A stretch of DNA of 64,000 bases from Thermoplasmata archaeon (GCA_023269235.1 JAHFTW010000003.1:100263-164262); one strand, 5' to 3'. Numbered from the stretch's first letter, positions 40,152 to 49,409 are shown. Made by a program: numbers and translations. The notes: generated by a model from the letters alone, not told the origin.

Positions 40152-41966
40152 TCAGCCCTTCGTCTCGTAGAGGCGCACGACTTCCTTCACGGAGGTGGCC
40201 TGCGTCGCCGTCTTGTCGTCACGCCAGCGCGTGAAGCGCGGAAAGCGCGCGGCCAACCCGGCCCCCGGTTTCAGAAGGCCCCACGCGGCGCGGTGGATGG
40301 GCGAGAGGGTCAGCTCCGCGGCCTGCACCTCCATCACCACGCTGGGCTCGAACCAGACATCGGGCTCCATCTCCGAGTCCACCTTCGCGGGCCGCTTCGG
40401 CGCGACGTGCGGCTCGAAGCGCGGCTTGAGCGTCTCGAGCGTCGCGTCGTCGAAGCCCGTGCCGAGCTTGCAGAGGCTGCGCCACACGCCCGCCTCGTCG
40501 TCGTAGGCCGCCATCAGGACGGCGCCGTACCATCCGGCGCGCCGGCCGCGACCGTAGAAGGCCCCGACGGCGACGAGGTCCATCGTGTCCACGAGCGCCT
40601 CGGTGTAGTCGGTCTTGAACTTGATCCAGGCGAAGCCGCGGCTGCCCGCCTTGTACGGCGCGCGCGGGTCCTTGCACATGATGCCCTCGGCGCCCTCCTC
40701 GACCGCCTTGTCGAAGAACGCCTCCATCGCAGCCACATCGGAGACCTCCTCGATGGCGCTGAGGCGGATGCGGTCGTGGCCCTTCCCGAGCAGGCCGGCG
40801 AGGCGGGCGCGGCGCTCCGCGAACGGGAGGTCCATCGTCGGGCCGGAGCCGTCGGCGAGGCAGTCGAAGAGGAACAGCGTGATGGGGATCTCCTTCACGG
40901 CGGCGTCGAGGTCGGTCTTGCGACCGCGGCGCCGGCTCACGTCCTGGAACGGCCGCATGCGCCCGTTGGCGTCGAGCGCGATGGCCTCGCCCTCCACGAT
41001 GAGCGACCGGCCCCTGAAGTGCGCCGCGAGGTCGGCCACGACGTCGGGGAACTGCGCAGTGAGCTCCTCGAGGCGGCGGCTGAACAAACGGACGCCAGCG
41101 GGGGAGACGTGGGCTTGGACCCGCAGGCCGTCGTACTTGTACTCCATCGCGACGCGGCCCTCCATCTTCGTGAGGATCTCGCCCAACGTCTTGAGGCGCT
41201 CCGACGCCATCGGGCGCACAGGGGTCCCGTACGCGACGCCGAGCTTGGCGACCAGGTCGGGCCCGCCGGTGGCGAGCGCGGTCGCGACGATGGCGAGGTC
41301 GCTGCGGAAGTCGTACGCCTTCTCCAAGGTCGCGCGCAGTGCCTCCTGCTCGGCGCGCTCAGCGTCCTCCATGTCGGTGACGCTGCGGACGCCGCGGCCG
41401 ATGCGCCAGGCGGCGAGGGCGTCGAGGAAGGTCATGTCGGCGACGCCGAGGCGGAGGCGGCCGGCGATGGTGCGCGTGAGGTAGCGCGCCTCAAGAGGCG
41501 ACGCCTCCAGAAGGAGCTTGGAGAGGAGGCGCTGCTTGGCTTCCTGCGAGCCGGTGCCCGTGGTGCGCGCGAGCGCCTCGATGCTGGCGAACGCGGCGGC
41601 GACGGTGAGGTCGCTGGCGCCGAACAGACTCGCCTGCTTGCCCTTCGACGCGCCGACGACGGCCTCGGCGGCCAGGCCAAGGTCGCCTTTCTCGTGGTAG
41701 AGCGCCTCCAGTTTGGTGAGCGTCTCCTCGGACTTGGTGGAGGAACCCTGCGCCATGGCCAGTGCCTTGAGGATCTGCTTCTCGGCGAGCCCGACCTCGA
41801 TGCCTTCCCAGTCGGGGGCCACAGCGCCCTGGAGCAGGCGGACGACGGGCGTCATCTCGGCGGGCTTGGCCTGACCCAGGAGCTCGACGAGGATGGAGGT
41901 CATCCCGAGCCGACCGGGGGTGGCCTCGAGCCGCTCGAAGAAGGCCGCCAACTCCCGGTACAGCAC
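40152..41966 (-). CDS. lig: ATP-dependent DNA ligase
   Basis: Seals nicks in replication and repair. Protein of 604 residues, the normal archaeal length. An N-terminal DNA-binding domain is followed by the adenylation domain with nucleophile Lys277 in EYKYDGLRVQAH. The other nucleotidyltransferase motifs follow: FSRRLEELT, VEGEAIALD, EGIMCKDP and WIKFKTDY. The C-terminal OB domain is complete. The GTG at 41966 lies about 25 bases from an A/T-rich promoter element shared with coaBC. Confidence 0.97.
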   Translation of the reverse strand: MLYRELAAFFERLEATPGRLGMTSILVELLGQAKPAEMTPVVRLLQGAVAPDWEGIEVGLAEKQILKALAMAQGSSTKSEETLTKLEALYHEKGDLGLAAEAVVGASKGKQASLFGASDLTVAAAFASIEALARTTGTGSQEAKQRLLSKLLLEASPLEARYLTRTIAGRLRLGVADMTFLDALAAWRIGRGVRSVTDMEDAERAEQEALRATLEKAYDFRSDLAIVATALATGGPDLVAKLGVAYGTPVRPMASERLKTLGEILTKMEGRVAMEYKYDGLRVQAHVSPAGVRLFSRRLEELTAQFPDVVADLAAHFRGRSLIVEGEAIALDANGRMRPFQDVSRRRGRKTDLDAAVKEIPITLFLFDCLADGSGPTMDLPFAERRARLAGLLGKGHDRIRLSAIEEVSDVAAMEAFFDKAVEEGAEGIMCKDPRAPYKAGSRGFAWIKFKTDYTEALVDTMDLVAVGAFYGRGRRAGWYGAVLMAAYDDEAGVWRSLCKLGTGFDDATLETLKPRFEPHVAPKRPAKVDSEMEPDVWFEPSVVMEVQAAELTLSPIHRAAWGLLKPGAGLAARFPRFTRWRDDKTATQATSVKEVVRLYETKG

Positions 41967-41987
41967 AAGGGGCGGAGGGGCTTGGCC

Positions 41988-41993
41988 TTTTTA
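41988..41993. promoter_or_regulatory. Single TATA element between divergent lig and coaBC
   Basis: TTTTTA on the plus strand, TAAAAA on the minus strand. Its centre is about 25 bases from both start codons (lig GTG at 41966, coaBC GTG at 42016), the spacing for leaderless transcription in each direction. It is the only A/T run in the 49-base gap. Confidence 0.55.
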
Positions 41994-42015
41994 CGGCGGC
42001 GGCTGTGGCATCGGC

Positions 42016-43248
42016 GTGCACCCGGTGGAGAACATCCGCGGCAGCCTGAGCCGGCACCTGGAGGGCAAGACCGTGGTGCTCGGGGTCGCCGGCTCCATCG
42101 CGGCGGTGAAGTCTGTCGAGTTGGCCCGCGAGCTCATCCGGCACGGCGCCACGGTCGTCCCCGTCATGTCCGAGGCGGCGACGCGCATCCTCCACCCCGA
42201 TGCCCTCGAATTCGCGACCGGCCGCAAGCCCATCACGCGCCTCACCGGCCAGGTCGAGCATGTCCAGCTTCTCGGCGACGTCCCCGGCAAGGCGGACATC
42301 CTGCTCGTCGCGCCCGCCACCGCGAACACGGTCAGCAAGATGGCGCTCGGCATCGACGACACGGTCATCACGACCTGCGCCACCGTCGCGTTCGGCACGA
42401 AGACTCCGGTAGTCGTCGCGCCCGCGATGCACGAGGCGATGCTGGACCACCCCATCGTCGCGGCCCATCAGCGCACCCTCATCGAGACGCTCGGCGTCAC
42501 CTGGGTCGAGCCGTTGCGCGAGGAGAAGAAGGCGAAACTCGCCGATGTCGAGGCCATCGTTGAGGCAGTCATCCACCGGCTCGCGAACACGCCCAAATCC
42601 AAGGGTCCGCTCGCGGGCAAGCGCGTCCTTGTCGTCGCCGGCGCCAGCGCGGAGGCTCTCGACCCCATCCGCATCCTCACCAACCGGTCCTCCGGGGCGA
42701 CCGGCATCCACCTCGCCACCGCGCTCCACCGCCTCGGCGCCGACGTCGCCCTCTGGATGGGCCGCGCCACCACCGACGTCCCCGAATGGCTCGACCCGTG
42801 CGCGCGCCGCTATGAGACCGTCCAGGACCTCCTCGACCTTGTCAAGGCGACCGACCTGTCCGGCTTCGCGCAAGCCTGGATGCCCGCCGCTCTTGGCGAC
42901 TTCGCGACCGTTCCTGCCAAGCAGAAGCTCCCCAGCGAGAAGGGCCTCGCGCTCCAGCTCAAGCCCATGCCGAAGGCCATCGAGGCCATCCGCAAGAAGG
43001 CGCCCAAGGCCACGCTCGTCGCGTTCAAGGCGGAGACCAACGCCAAGACGCTCGTCGCAAAGGCGCGCGACCGGCTGAAGCGCTACAAGGCGCAGGCCGT
43101 CGTCGCCAACACGGACGCCGCGTTCGGGGCCAAGTCGAGCACGCTCACCCTCGTCACGGCCCGCGCCGCGAAGACGTTCAAGGGCCCGAAGGCCGTGACG
43201 CTCGAGCAGGTCGCCCGCGCCGTCGCCCAGCTTGAGGCCAAGAAGTGA
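42016..43248 (+). CDS. coaBC: Bifunctional phosphopantothenoylcysteine decarboxylase/synthetase
   Basis: Converts 4'-phosphopantothenate and Cys to 4'-phosphopantetheine in CoA synthesis. Protein of 410 residues. The flavin-dependent CoaC domain comes first: LGVAGSIAAVKSVELAREL, catalytic His in VEHVQLL, VAPATANTVSKMA, APAMHEAM. The CoaB domain follows: VVAGASAEALDPIRILTNRSSG, then a CTP-binding region. Start GTG at 42016. It overlaps the pantoate kinase gene by four bases, so two dedicated steps of archaeal CoA synthesis are coupled. Confidence 0.95.
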   Translation: MHPVENIRGSLSRHLEGKTVVLGVAGSIAAVKSVELARELIRHGATVVPVMSEAATRILHPDALEFATGRKPITRLTGQVEHVQLLGDVPGKADILLVAPATANTVSKMALGIDDTVITTCATVAFGTKTPVVVAPAMHEAMLDHPIVAAHQRTLIETLGVTWVEPLREEKKAKLADVEAIVEAVIHRLANTPKSKGPLAGKRVLVVAGASAEALDPIRILTNRSSGATGIHLATALHRLGADVALWMGRATTDVPEWLDPCARRYETVQDLLDLVKATDLSGFAQAWMPAALGDFATVPAKQKLPSEKGLALQLKPMPKAIEAIRKKAPKATLVAFKAETNAKTLVAKARDRLKRYKAQAVVANTDAAFGAKSSTLTLVTARAAKTFKGPKAVTLEQVARAVAQLEAKK

Positions 43249-44129
43249 CCGCGACGGCGTTCGCGCCGGGCCACGTCTCGGGCCTCTTCGCGGTCCACGA
43301 CGAGGCCGCCGACCCGCTCGCCAAGGGCTCGCGGGGCGCCGGCTGGAGCGTCGACGCAGGCGCGACGGCCACGGTGCGGCGCGCAGAGCGGGCTTCGGTC
43401 CGCGTTGCAGGCCAACCGACGGATCTTCCAGTCACCGAGGCGGCGCTCGGACGTCTTGCGCCCGGCGTCCCCCTCGCCGTGGACCTGGCGTTCGGCCTCC
43501 CCATCGGGCAGGGTTTCGGCATGAGCGCCGCCGGCACGTTGGCGGCCTGCCTCGCCGCCGCCTCGGAGCTCGGCCTTGAGCCGGAGGCCGCCCTCGCCGC
43601 CACGCACGCGGCCGAGGTCGCCTCGGGCACCGGGCTCGGGGACGCCATCGGGTCCTGGAACGGCTCCGGCGAGGTGCGCATCAAGCCCGGCATCCCGCCC
43701 CATGGCTGGGCGATGCGCATCGACCCGCCGGCGGGCGTCCGCATGCTGTATCTGGTGGCCGGCCCCGGCATCGCGACGCCGCGCATCATCCGCGACGCGG
43801 ACTGGAAAGAGCGCACCCGCGAACTCGCCGACCCCGCCGTGGACCGCATTGTCGCCGCCGGACGGCCGATGGCGTGGGACGCGATGCTGCGCGAGTCGCA
43901 GGCGTTCACGCTCCAGCTCGGCCTCCTTCCCCCGACCCTAGAGGACCTGGCCGACGCGCTTCCCAAGGACATCCTGTGGGGTCAGTCCATGCTCGGCACG
44001 ACCCTGTGGGTCGCTGGTCGCGAGCCGGCGCTGGCGCGGGCGCGCGCTGTGCTGGAAGGCCACGGCAAGCTCGTCGAGCTGGGCTTCGACCCCAACGGCG
44101 CACGGCTCGTGCGCGCCGGCGCGATCTGA
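43245..44129 (+). CDS. Pantoate kinase (GHMP family)
   Basis: Archaea-specific kinase that makes 4-phosphopantoate on the route to CoA. Protein of 294 residues: FAPGHVSGLFAVHD at the N-terminus and DPLAKGSRGAGWSVDAG are characteristic of archaeal pantoate kinases, and the GHMP phosphate loop is GQGFGMSAAGTLA. SGTGLGDAIGSW follows. The GTG start overlaps the coaBC stop. Its partner phosphopantothenate synthetase is not in the window. Confidence 0.92.
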   Translation: MTATAFAPGHVSGLFAVHDEAADPLAKGSRGAGWSVDAGATATVRRAERASVRVAGQPTDLPVTEAALGRLAPGVPLAVDLAFGLPIGQGFGMSAAGTLAACLAAASELGLEPEAALAATHAAEVASGTGLGDAIGSWNGSGEVRIKPGIPPHGWAMRIDPPAGVRMLYLVAGPGIATPRIIRDADWKERTRELADPAVDRIVAAGRPMAWDAMLRESQAFTLQLGLLPPTLEDLADALPKDILWGQSMLGTTLWVAGREPALARARAVLEGHGKLVELGFDPNGARLVRAGAI

Positions 44130-44138
44130 ACGGCCTCC

Positions 44139-45011
44139 CTACTGCGGCTCCTCGAACGCGGCTTGGACCTCGGCGGCTGGCGCGATGCGCTCGTTGCCGT
44201 GGCGAATCTGGCGCAGGCTCCAAAGCCCAATCGGGGCCGCGACGGCGGCGAAGAGCGCGTAGCTCGCCGCGGTGCCCCAAGCAATGCCAAGTCGCGGATA
44301 CAAGAAATGGACCCCGAGGATGTAGGTGAGCAGGCTCAACGTGTTGGGGATGACGCCAAGGGCCTGCTCCAGGAAGTAGCTCAACGTGCGGTTGCGGTAC
44401 GCGACAAGAAGAAGCGAGATGAACGTCACGGGGAAGCTCGCGAAGACCCCGCCGAAGCTAGGGCCCAGGAGGTCGGCCGCCACGGTGGCCCCCATCACCA
44501 GGCCACCCCCGAGGAGGATCCGTTGAACGAGGCTCGAGCGCAAAGGCGGCCGACTCCGCGAGGGCTCCTTGTTGGGTTGCCGTAGAATCCAGCGCCGCAC
44601 CGCGAGACCGGCCCCGAGGAGCAGGACGTAGAGGGCGAGGTTCACGGCGAGAGGTGCGCCGGCGGCGCCGACGATGATGAAGTAGGGAAGCGTGAAGAGG
44701 GCGTGTGCGCCGATGGAAGCAACGGCGGCCCACACGGGCTTGCGGGGGAAGAGCCACCACGCCAGGACCGCGAACGTGCCGGCGAAGGCGATGTTGGCGA
44801 CCTGCGTGAATGCGCTCGACGAGGTCGCGGCGACCGCGAACGGGATGCCCTGGTCCTGCGCGATGAAGAAGAGGCTCACCGCCGTCGTGGTGGGGATGGA
44901 AGCGAGGAGGGCGCCGAAGGCGGCGGGGAGCCGGTCGCTCGCGAACCCGAGCGCCGCAATGAGAAGGGCTCCTGCCCCGCCGCGAAGGAGGAGGGGGACC
45001 AGCTTGTCCAT
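44139..45011 (-). CDS. Multi-pass membrane protein with internal repeat (DUF3147-like)
   Basis: Protein of 290 residues with about eight to nine hydrophobic segments. Two halves share the motif FGALLASIPTTTAVSLFF / FGGVFASFPVTFISLLLV, which suggests duplication of a four-helix unit as in many small transporters. A basic loop (NKEPSRSRPPLR) separates them. The tail is acidic. The substrate is unknown. A GAGGTGA ribosome site lies just before the ATG. It converges with pantoate kinase. Confidence 0.7.
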   Translation of the reverse strand: MDKLVPLLLRGGAGALLIAALGFASDRLPAAFGALLASIPTTTAVSLFFIAQDQGIPFAVAATSSSAFTQVANIAFAGTFAVLAWWLFPRKPVWAAVASIGAHALFTLPYFIIVGAAGAPLAVNLALYVLLLGAGLAVRRWILRQPNKEPSRSRPPLRSSLVQRILLGGGLVMGATVAADLLGPSFGGVFASFPVTFISLLLVAYRNRTLSYFLEQALGVIPNTLSLLTYILGVHFLYPRLGIAWGTAASYALFAAVAAPIGLWSLRQIRHGNERIAPAAEVQAAFEEPQ

Positions 45012-45034
45012 GAAGGTTTCACCTCAGGGGCGCC

Positions 45035-45039
45035 TATAC
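45035..45039 (+). promoter_or_regulatory. TATA-like box of the antiporter gene
   Basis: TATAC within GCCTATACGCC, about 31 bases before the ATG at 45068; near-leaderless transcription is likely. Confidence 0.4.
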
Positions 45040-45067
45040 GCCTTGCGAAGGACCGGCCAGACCCGGC

Positions 45068-46420
45068 ATGGCTTTGACAGCGCACTCCTTGGTGCCCTCC
45101 ATGGCCGGGTCGAGCGAGATGGAGATTCTCCTGCGTGTTGCCCTTCTCCTGGTCGCCGCCAAAGTGGGTGGCGAGGTGGCGCGCCGTCTGCGGCAGCCTG
45201 CCGTGGCGGGCGAAATCCTGGCGGGCATCCTCATCGGGCCATCCCTCTTCGGATGGATCCCGGCGCCGTCGGACGGCTCGTTGCTCCCCTCCAGCCTCGA
45301 CGCCTTGCACGGCCTCAACTCCGACGCGGTCCTGGGAGTGCTCGCGGAGCTCGGCGTCCTGCTCCTGCTGTTCCAGGTCGGCCTGGAGTCGAGCCTGAAG
45401 GAGTTCAAGCGCGTCGGCGGATCGGCGGCCCTCGTCGGGACCTACGGCGTGCTGTTCAGCGTCGTCGCCGGGTACGGCGCCAGCTGGCTCCTGGCCCGCT
45501 CCTTCGACTGGGCGGAGACCCCCGTGGCCGCCAGCCAGCCGTGGCTCCTGCACCTCTTCGTGGGCGCGACGCTCGCCGCGACCAGCGTGGGCATCACCGC
45601 GCGCGTCCTGCGCGAGCTTGGCGTGCTGGCCTCCCCTGAATCCCGCATCATCCTTGGCGCCGCCGTCTTCGACGACGTCCTTGGCCTCATCATCCTCGGC
45701 GTCGTGAGCGGCTTGGTCCAGGACCCGGGCTCGGTCGGCGGGGTCGCCATCGCCAAGGTCGCCGGCATCGCCGTCCTGTTCCTCGTCGTCGCCCTCGCCG
45801 CCGGGGCGTGGCTGGTGCCCCGCATCTTCGAGGCAGTGACCCGTCTTGTTCCTGGACCGGCGGCGCTCCTGGGAATCGGCCTCGCGTTCATGATCGCGCT
45901 CTCGGCGGCGGCGGGCCTGGCCGGCCTCGCCCCCATCGTAGGCGCGTTCGCCGCCGGCCTGGCGCTGTCGGGAAGCAAGCACAACCACGAGCTGTTCGAG
46001 CAGACGCAGCCAGTCGCCGGCCTGTTCGTCGGCCTCTTCTTCGTCTTGCTCGGGGTCCGGGTGGACGTGGGCCAGCTCACCGGCCCCGCCGGACCGCTGG
46101 CCCTCGCGGTCGGCGTGGCACTCACCGTCCTCGCGGTCGGGTCGAAGCTCCTGGCGGGCTTCGGCGTGATGGGCAAGCAGGCCGATCGCCTGGCCGTCGG
46201 CGTGGGCATGGTGCCGCGCGGGGAGGTCGGGCTCATCTTCGCGCTCTTCGGCCTGGAGCATGGCCTCGTCGGCCAACCCCAGTACGCGGCCATCGTCTTC
46301 GTCGTCCTTGCCACCACGCTCGTGACGCCGCCCTGGCTCAAGGGGATCTCAGGACGGTTCCACGCCGTCCGCGAGGTCCCGGACCTCACAGCCAGCGACC
46401 TCAGCCACACCCGGCCCTGA
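45068..46420 (+). CDS. CPA2-family cation/proton antiporter
   Basis: Protein of 450 residues with about 12-13 membrane segments. The Na+/H+-exchanger fold is shown by RLRQPAVAGEILAGILIGP, LLLLFQVGLESSLKEF and the Asp-Asp pair in AVFDDVLGLIIL, the ion-binding motif of electrogenic CPA2 antiporters such as NapA. GMVPRGEVGLIFAL is another family motif. There is no C-terminal TrkA-N (RCK) domain. It probably exports Na+ or K+ in exchange for protons. Later ATGs at 45101 or 45119 would give a shorter N-terminus. Confidence 0.92.
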   Translation: MALTAHSLVPSMAGSSEMEILLRVALLLVAAKVGGEVARRLRQPAVAGEILAGILIGPSLFGWIPAPSDGSLLPSSLDALHGLNSDAVLGVLAELGVLLLLFQVGLESSLKEFKRVGGSAALVGTYGVLFSVVAGYGASWLLARSFDWAETPVAASQPWLLHLFVGATLAATSVGITARVLRELGVLASPESRIILGAAVFDDVLGLIILGVVSGLVQDPGSVGGVAIAKVAGIAVLFLVVALAAGAWLVPRIFEAVTRLVPGPAALLGIGLAFMIALSAAAGLAGLAPIVGAFAAGLALSGSKHNHELFEQTQPVAGLFVGLFFVLLGVRVDVGQLTGPAGPLALAVGVALTVLAVGSKLLAGFGVMGKQADRLAVGVGMVPRGEVGLIFALFGLEHGLVGQPQYAAIVFVVLATTLVTPPWLKGISGRFHAVREVPDLTASDLSHTRP

Positions 46421-46555
46421 GCGGGGGCGGGGGCACCACCTCCCGGGCGCTTCTCCGGAAGGAGGCCGTCTTCGTGGGCCGTCAACGCCGTCCAGGGCCA
46501 AGGTGCCGTGCTTCGCTTGCCGCTGCGGTCGCGCGTCTGCGGTCGATGCAGTGCC

Positions 46556-48469
46556 TCACTTGAACCGCACGGTCTCTGCGTTCTGAATGGCCCGCGCCTC
46601 GATGCCGAACTTCTCCGTGATGCTCGCCGCGAGGTCGATGCACTTCGACGCCTCGCCGTGGCCGCACAGCACGAGGCTCGGCTTGGGGTCCATGGTCTGG
46701 ATGAAGTTCATGAGCTGGCGCCGGTCGCAGTGGCCCGAGTAGCCGTCAATCGTCTCAAGCTCCATCTCGATGCGGATGGACTTTGACACGCCGCCTTCCT
46801 GGATGGGCATCTCGCGCAGGCCGCGCTGGAGCTTGCGTCCAAGCGAGCCCTCCGCGTTGAAGCCCACGAAGCAGAGGGCGTTCTTCGCGTCGCCCCCCCA
46901 GGCCCGCATGTACTCCATGATGGGGCCGCCGGCCAGCATGCCGGAGGTCGAGAGGACGACGCAGGATTCGGAAGAGTCGCAGACCCGCTTTCGCATGTCG
47001 TGCGAGTCCACGCGCTTGAAGATGCCCGACAGGAGCGGGTTGTCGTTCTCTTTGAAAATGCGCTGCTTGAGGCCGTCGTTGAGGTACTCCGGGTACGCGG
47101 TGTGGAGCGCGGTCGCCTCCCAGATCATGCCGTCGAGGTAGACGGGGACGCGGGGGACCTGGCCCGTCCGCATCAGCTCCTCGATGACCAGCATGACCTC
47201 TTGGCTGCGGCCCACGGCGAAGACCGGGAACACGACCTTGCCTTTGCGCGCGAGCACCCGGGCGAGCACGGCTTTTGTCGCCTCCGACGCCTCGACGCGG
47301 CTCGGCTGCGTGTTGTCCTTGCCACCGTACGTGCTCTCCACGATGACGGCGTCGAGCCGGGGGAACTTGTTGTTGGCCGGGTTGAAGAGCCAGCTGCGCT
47401 CGAACTTGATGTCGCCCGAGAACGCGACGTTGTAGAGGCCGTCGCCGACGTGGAAGTGGCTCACGCTGCTGCCCAGGATGTGGCCGGCGTCGTTGTAGGT
47501 GAGACGGATGTCGGGCGCGATGTCCGTCGTCTCGCCCCACTCCACGGTGATGCAGTTGCGCAGCGCGTGGCGGACATGCTCGGCGTCGTACGGCTTCTTC
47601 TGGCCCTGCATCTCGGCGACGCGGATGTAGTCCATCGCGAGGAGCGCGAGGATGTCGCGCGTCGGCGGCGTGCAGTAGACAGGCCCGTCGTAGCCGTACT
47701 TGAACAGGAGCGGCACGAGGCCGCAATGATCGAGGTGGCCGTGCGTGAGAACGACCGCGTCGAGGCTCGAGAACGGCTGCACCTCGCCGAGCCAGAACAT
47801 CGGCGTCGCGGGGTCGTTCTCCTCAAACTTGACGCCGCAGTCCACGAGCACTTTGGAATCCTGCGTCTGCAGCATGCTGCAGCTGCGGCCGACCTCGCGC
47901 CACGCGCCCAGGCCGGTCATGCGGACGAACTTCTCGCCCTCCGACACGCTGCGGTGCATGCGGCGCCCGACGCGGCGCAGGAACTTGCGGCGCTCCTCGG
48001 CGACGGATTGCAAGTAGGCGCGGACCTCCTTGATGGTGCGGCTCGCGATGGGCGGGGCGCGCACGACGCGCGGGTTCCAACCGACGGCGGCGCGGATGGC
48101 GTTGAGCGTCGAGCCTTGCGGACCGATGGCCATGCCGGGACGCTGCACTTCCAGGGTGACCTCGCCCGTCGCGGCGGACCACCAGAAATCGGCAATGCCC
48201 GCCTCCGCGGGCACGATGGCGCGAATCTTCGTCTCGGCCGCCTCCGCCTTCATCAAGACCGACGGGTCGGGGCGGACGGCGATGCGCTTCTGCAGGCCTT
48301 TGGCGAGCTTCCGGATGAGCTGGCCGTCCTCGGCGAAGGCGGCGGGCGTCTTGGTGACGAGGACCAGTTCGTGCGCCTCGAAGTCCAGGTCGCTCACGTC
48401 CACGCTGCGCGGAAGGAGCGCGTCCACCTGCTTGCGGAGGTCACGAAGGAGGTCTTCGACGGAGGCCAT
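46556..48469 (-). CDS. fttA: Transcription termination factor FttA (aCPSF1), KH/beta-CASP ribonuclease
   Basis: Cuts nascent RNA downstream of U-rich tracts and terminates transcription in archaea. Protein of 637 residues: an N-terminal region with two KH domains (GMAIGPQGSTLNAIRAAVGW in the second), a metallo-beta-lactamase core with LTHGHLDHCG and the later His/Asp ligands (NDAGHILGSS, FSGDIK), the beta-CASP insertion (VFAVGRSQEVMLVI) and the end motif YSGHCDRRQL. The ATG at 48469 has GGTGA just upstream. It lies directly after psmB on the same strand, separated by a pyrimidine tract. Confidence 0.97.
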   Translation of the reverse strand: MASVEDLLRDLRKQVDALLPRSVDVSDLDFEAHELVLVTKTPAAFAEDGQLIRKLAKGLQKRIAVRPDPSVLMKAEAAETKIRAIVPAEAGIADFWWSAATGEVTLEVQRPGMAIGPQGSTLNAIRAAVGWNPRVVRAPPIASRTIKEVRAYLQSVAEERRKFLRRVGRRMHRSVSEGEKFVRMTGLGAWREVGRSCSMLQTQDSKVLVDCGVKFEENDPATPMFWLGEVQPFSSLDAVVLTHGHLDHCGLVPLLFKYGYDGPVYCTPPTRDILALLAMDYIRVAEMQGQKKPYDAEHVRHALRNCITVEWGETTDIAPDIRLTYNDAGHILGSSVSHFHVGDGLYNVAFSGDIKFERSWLFNPANNKFPRLDAVIVESTYGGKDNTQPSRVEASEATKAVLARVLARKGKVVFPVFAVGRSQEVMLVIEELMRTGQVPRVPVYLDGMIWEATALHTAYPEYLNDGLKQRIFKENDNPLLSGIFKRVDSHDMRKRVCDSSESCVVLSTSGMLAGGPIMEYMRAWGGDAKNALCFVGFNAEGSLGRKLQRGLREMPIQEGGVSKSIRIEMELETIDGYSGHCDRRQLMNFIQTMDPKPSLVLCGHGEASKCIDLAASITEKFGIEARAIQNAETVRFK

Positions 48470-48479
48470 GGGTCACCAG

Positions 48480-48545
48480 AAAACGGGGAAGAGGGCAGGA
48501 AGAAGGGAAGGAAGGGGAATCGAGGGAAAGAACCGGGAAGGGAGG
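48480..48545 (-). terminator. Pyrimidine tract between psmB and fttA
   Basis: Read on the minus strand, almost all bases are C or T (TTCCTTCCCTTCTTCCTG and more) from the psmB stop to just before the fttA ribosome site. U-rich tracts are archaeal termination signals, and FttA itself recognises them. The tract may end psmB transcripts or control read-through into fttA. Confidence 0.5.
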
Positions 48546-48546
48546 C

Positions 48547-49287
48547 TCAATCCACGAACGAGGTCGGGAGCTTGAGGGCCTTGTGGCGCTTCAGGATGTC
48601 CGTCTGCTCCAGGCGGCGGAAACCGTTCGCGTCGATGACGGCGATGTCCATGCCGTTGCCGCTCGCGGAGTCGCGGCGCATGGCTGCGTTCAGGCCGCGG
48701 ATGGCGAGGTCCACGCCCTCCTTGACGGAGAGTTCGTCGCCCATGCGGTCCTCCAGGACACCGTACACGAACGGCGAGCCGGAGCCGCTCACGGTCCAGG
48801 TCTCGGGGATGCAGCCACCGGCGGCGTCCACGGAATAGACGGAGCCGCCCTTGTCGTCGTGGCCGCCCACGATGAGCTGGACCCAGTAGGGCGTGTAGCG
48901 CACGCCGTTGAGGATGTTGCCAAGCAGGGTCGCCGCGCCGCGCACGGGCAGGGGGCTGTCGCGCTTGTAGCGGTAGAGTTGCGCCTGCGCCTGGAGGTGG
49001 CGGGCGAGCATCTGCGCGTCGCCGACCAGGCCCGCGGTCGTCATGGCGAGGTGCGTGTCCACGGCGAACAGTTTTTGGGTGTTCTTGTGGCCGACGAGGT
49101 GGCCCATGGTGGCGCGCTTCTCGGTCGCCATGACGACGCCGTCGGGGCAGGCGATGGCGAGCGTCGTCGTGCCGGTCTTCGCGGTGACGGGACCATCAGC
49201 TCCGTTGCCGCCAAGGCGCGTGGGGAGCGGCGGGAGGCCGTGGGCGCCGGGGACCGAGAGGCCGTGCGCCGCGTCGAGGATGTCCAT
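48547..49287 (-). CDS. psmB: Proteasome subunit beta
   Basis: Catalytic subunit of the 20S proteasome. Protein of 246 residues with a 39-residue propeptide. Processing at KTG|TTTLAIAC would expose the nucleophile Thr40; the catalytic Lys (residue 72, in HKNTQKLF) and Glu56 are in place. Later motifs are GVRYTPYWVQLIVGG and SGSGSPFVYGVLE. The ATG at 49287 fits this propeptide length; a longer frame exists upstream but has no signal. A TATA-like box (TTCATATC) lies at 49340-49347. Confidence 0.97.
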   Translation of the reverse strand: MDILDAAHGLSVPGAHGLPPLPTRLGGNGADGPVTAKTGTTTLAIACPDGVVMATEKRATMGHLVGHKNTQKLFAVDTHLAMTTAGLVGDAQMLARHLQAQAQLYRYKRDSPLPVRGAATLLGNILNGVRYTPYWVQLIVGGHDDKGGSVYSVDAAGGCIPETWTVSGSGSPFVYGVLEDRMGDELSVKEGVDLAIRGLNAAMRRDSASGNGMDIAVIDANGFRRLEQTDILKRHKALKLPTSFVD

Positions 49288-49339
49288 GAGGGTCTCCGAG
49301 AAAGGGCCCCAGAGGGCGGACGAACCATGCCGGGCGACC

Positions 49340-49347
49340 GATATGAA
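49340..49347 (-). promoter_or_regulatory. TATA-like box of psmB
   Basis: TTCATATC on the minus strand, about 55 bases before the psmB ATG, which gives a leader of about 28 bases. Confidence 0.4.
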
Positions 49348-49409
49348 GCAAACGCCGGGGGCCGCGCCAGTCAAGAAAGCCTGAAACCCCCCACCCCGTC
49401 GCCGACGCC

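Noticed and set aside
44990..45068. A second shared TATA element between the divergent genes at 45011 and 45068
   Set aside because: TATAC at 45035 fits the plus-strand antiporter gene, but the minus-strand gene has a GAGGTGA site before its ATG that would not be transcribed from it.
46421..46555. Possible small gene between the antiporter and fttA
   Set aside because: The 135-base gap has no frame with protein-like content or ribosome site; only a short CTCCGGAAGGAG hairpin is visible.
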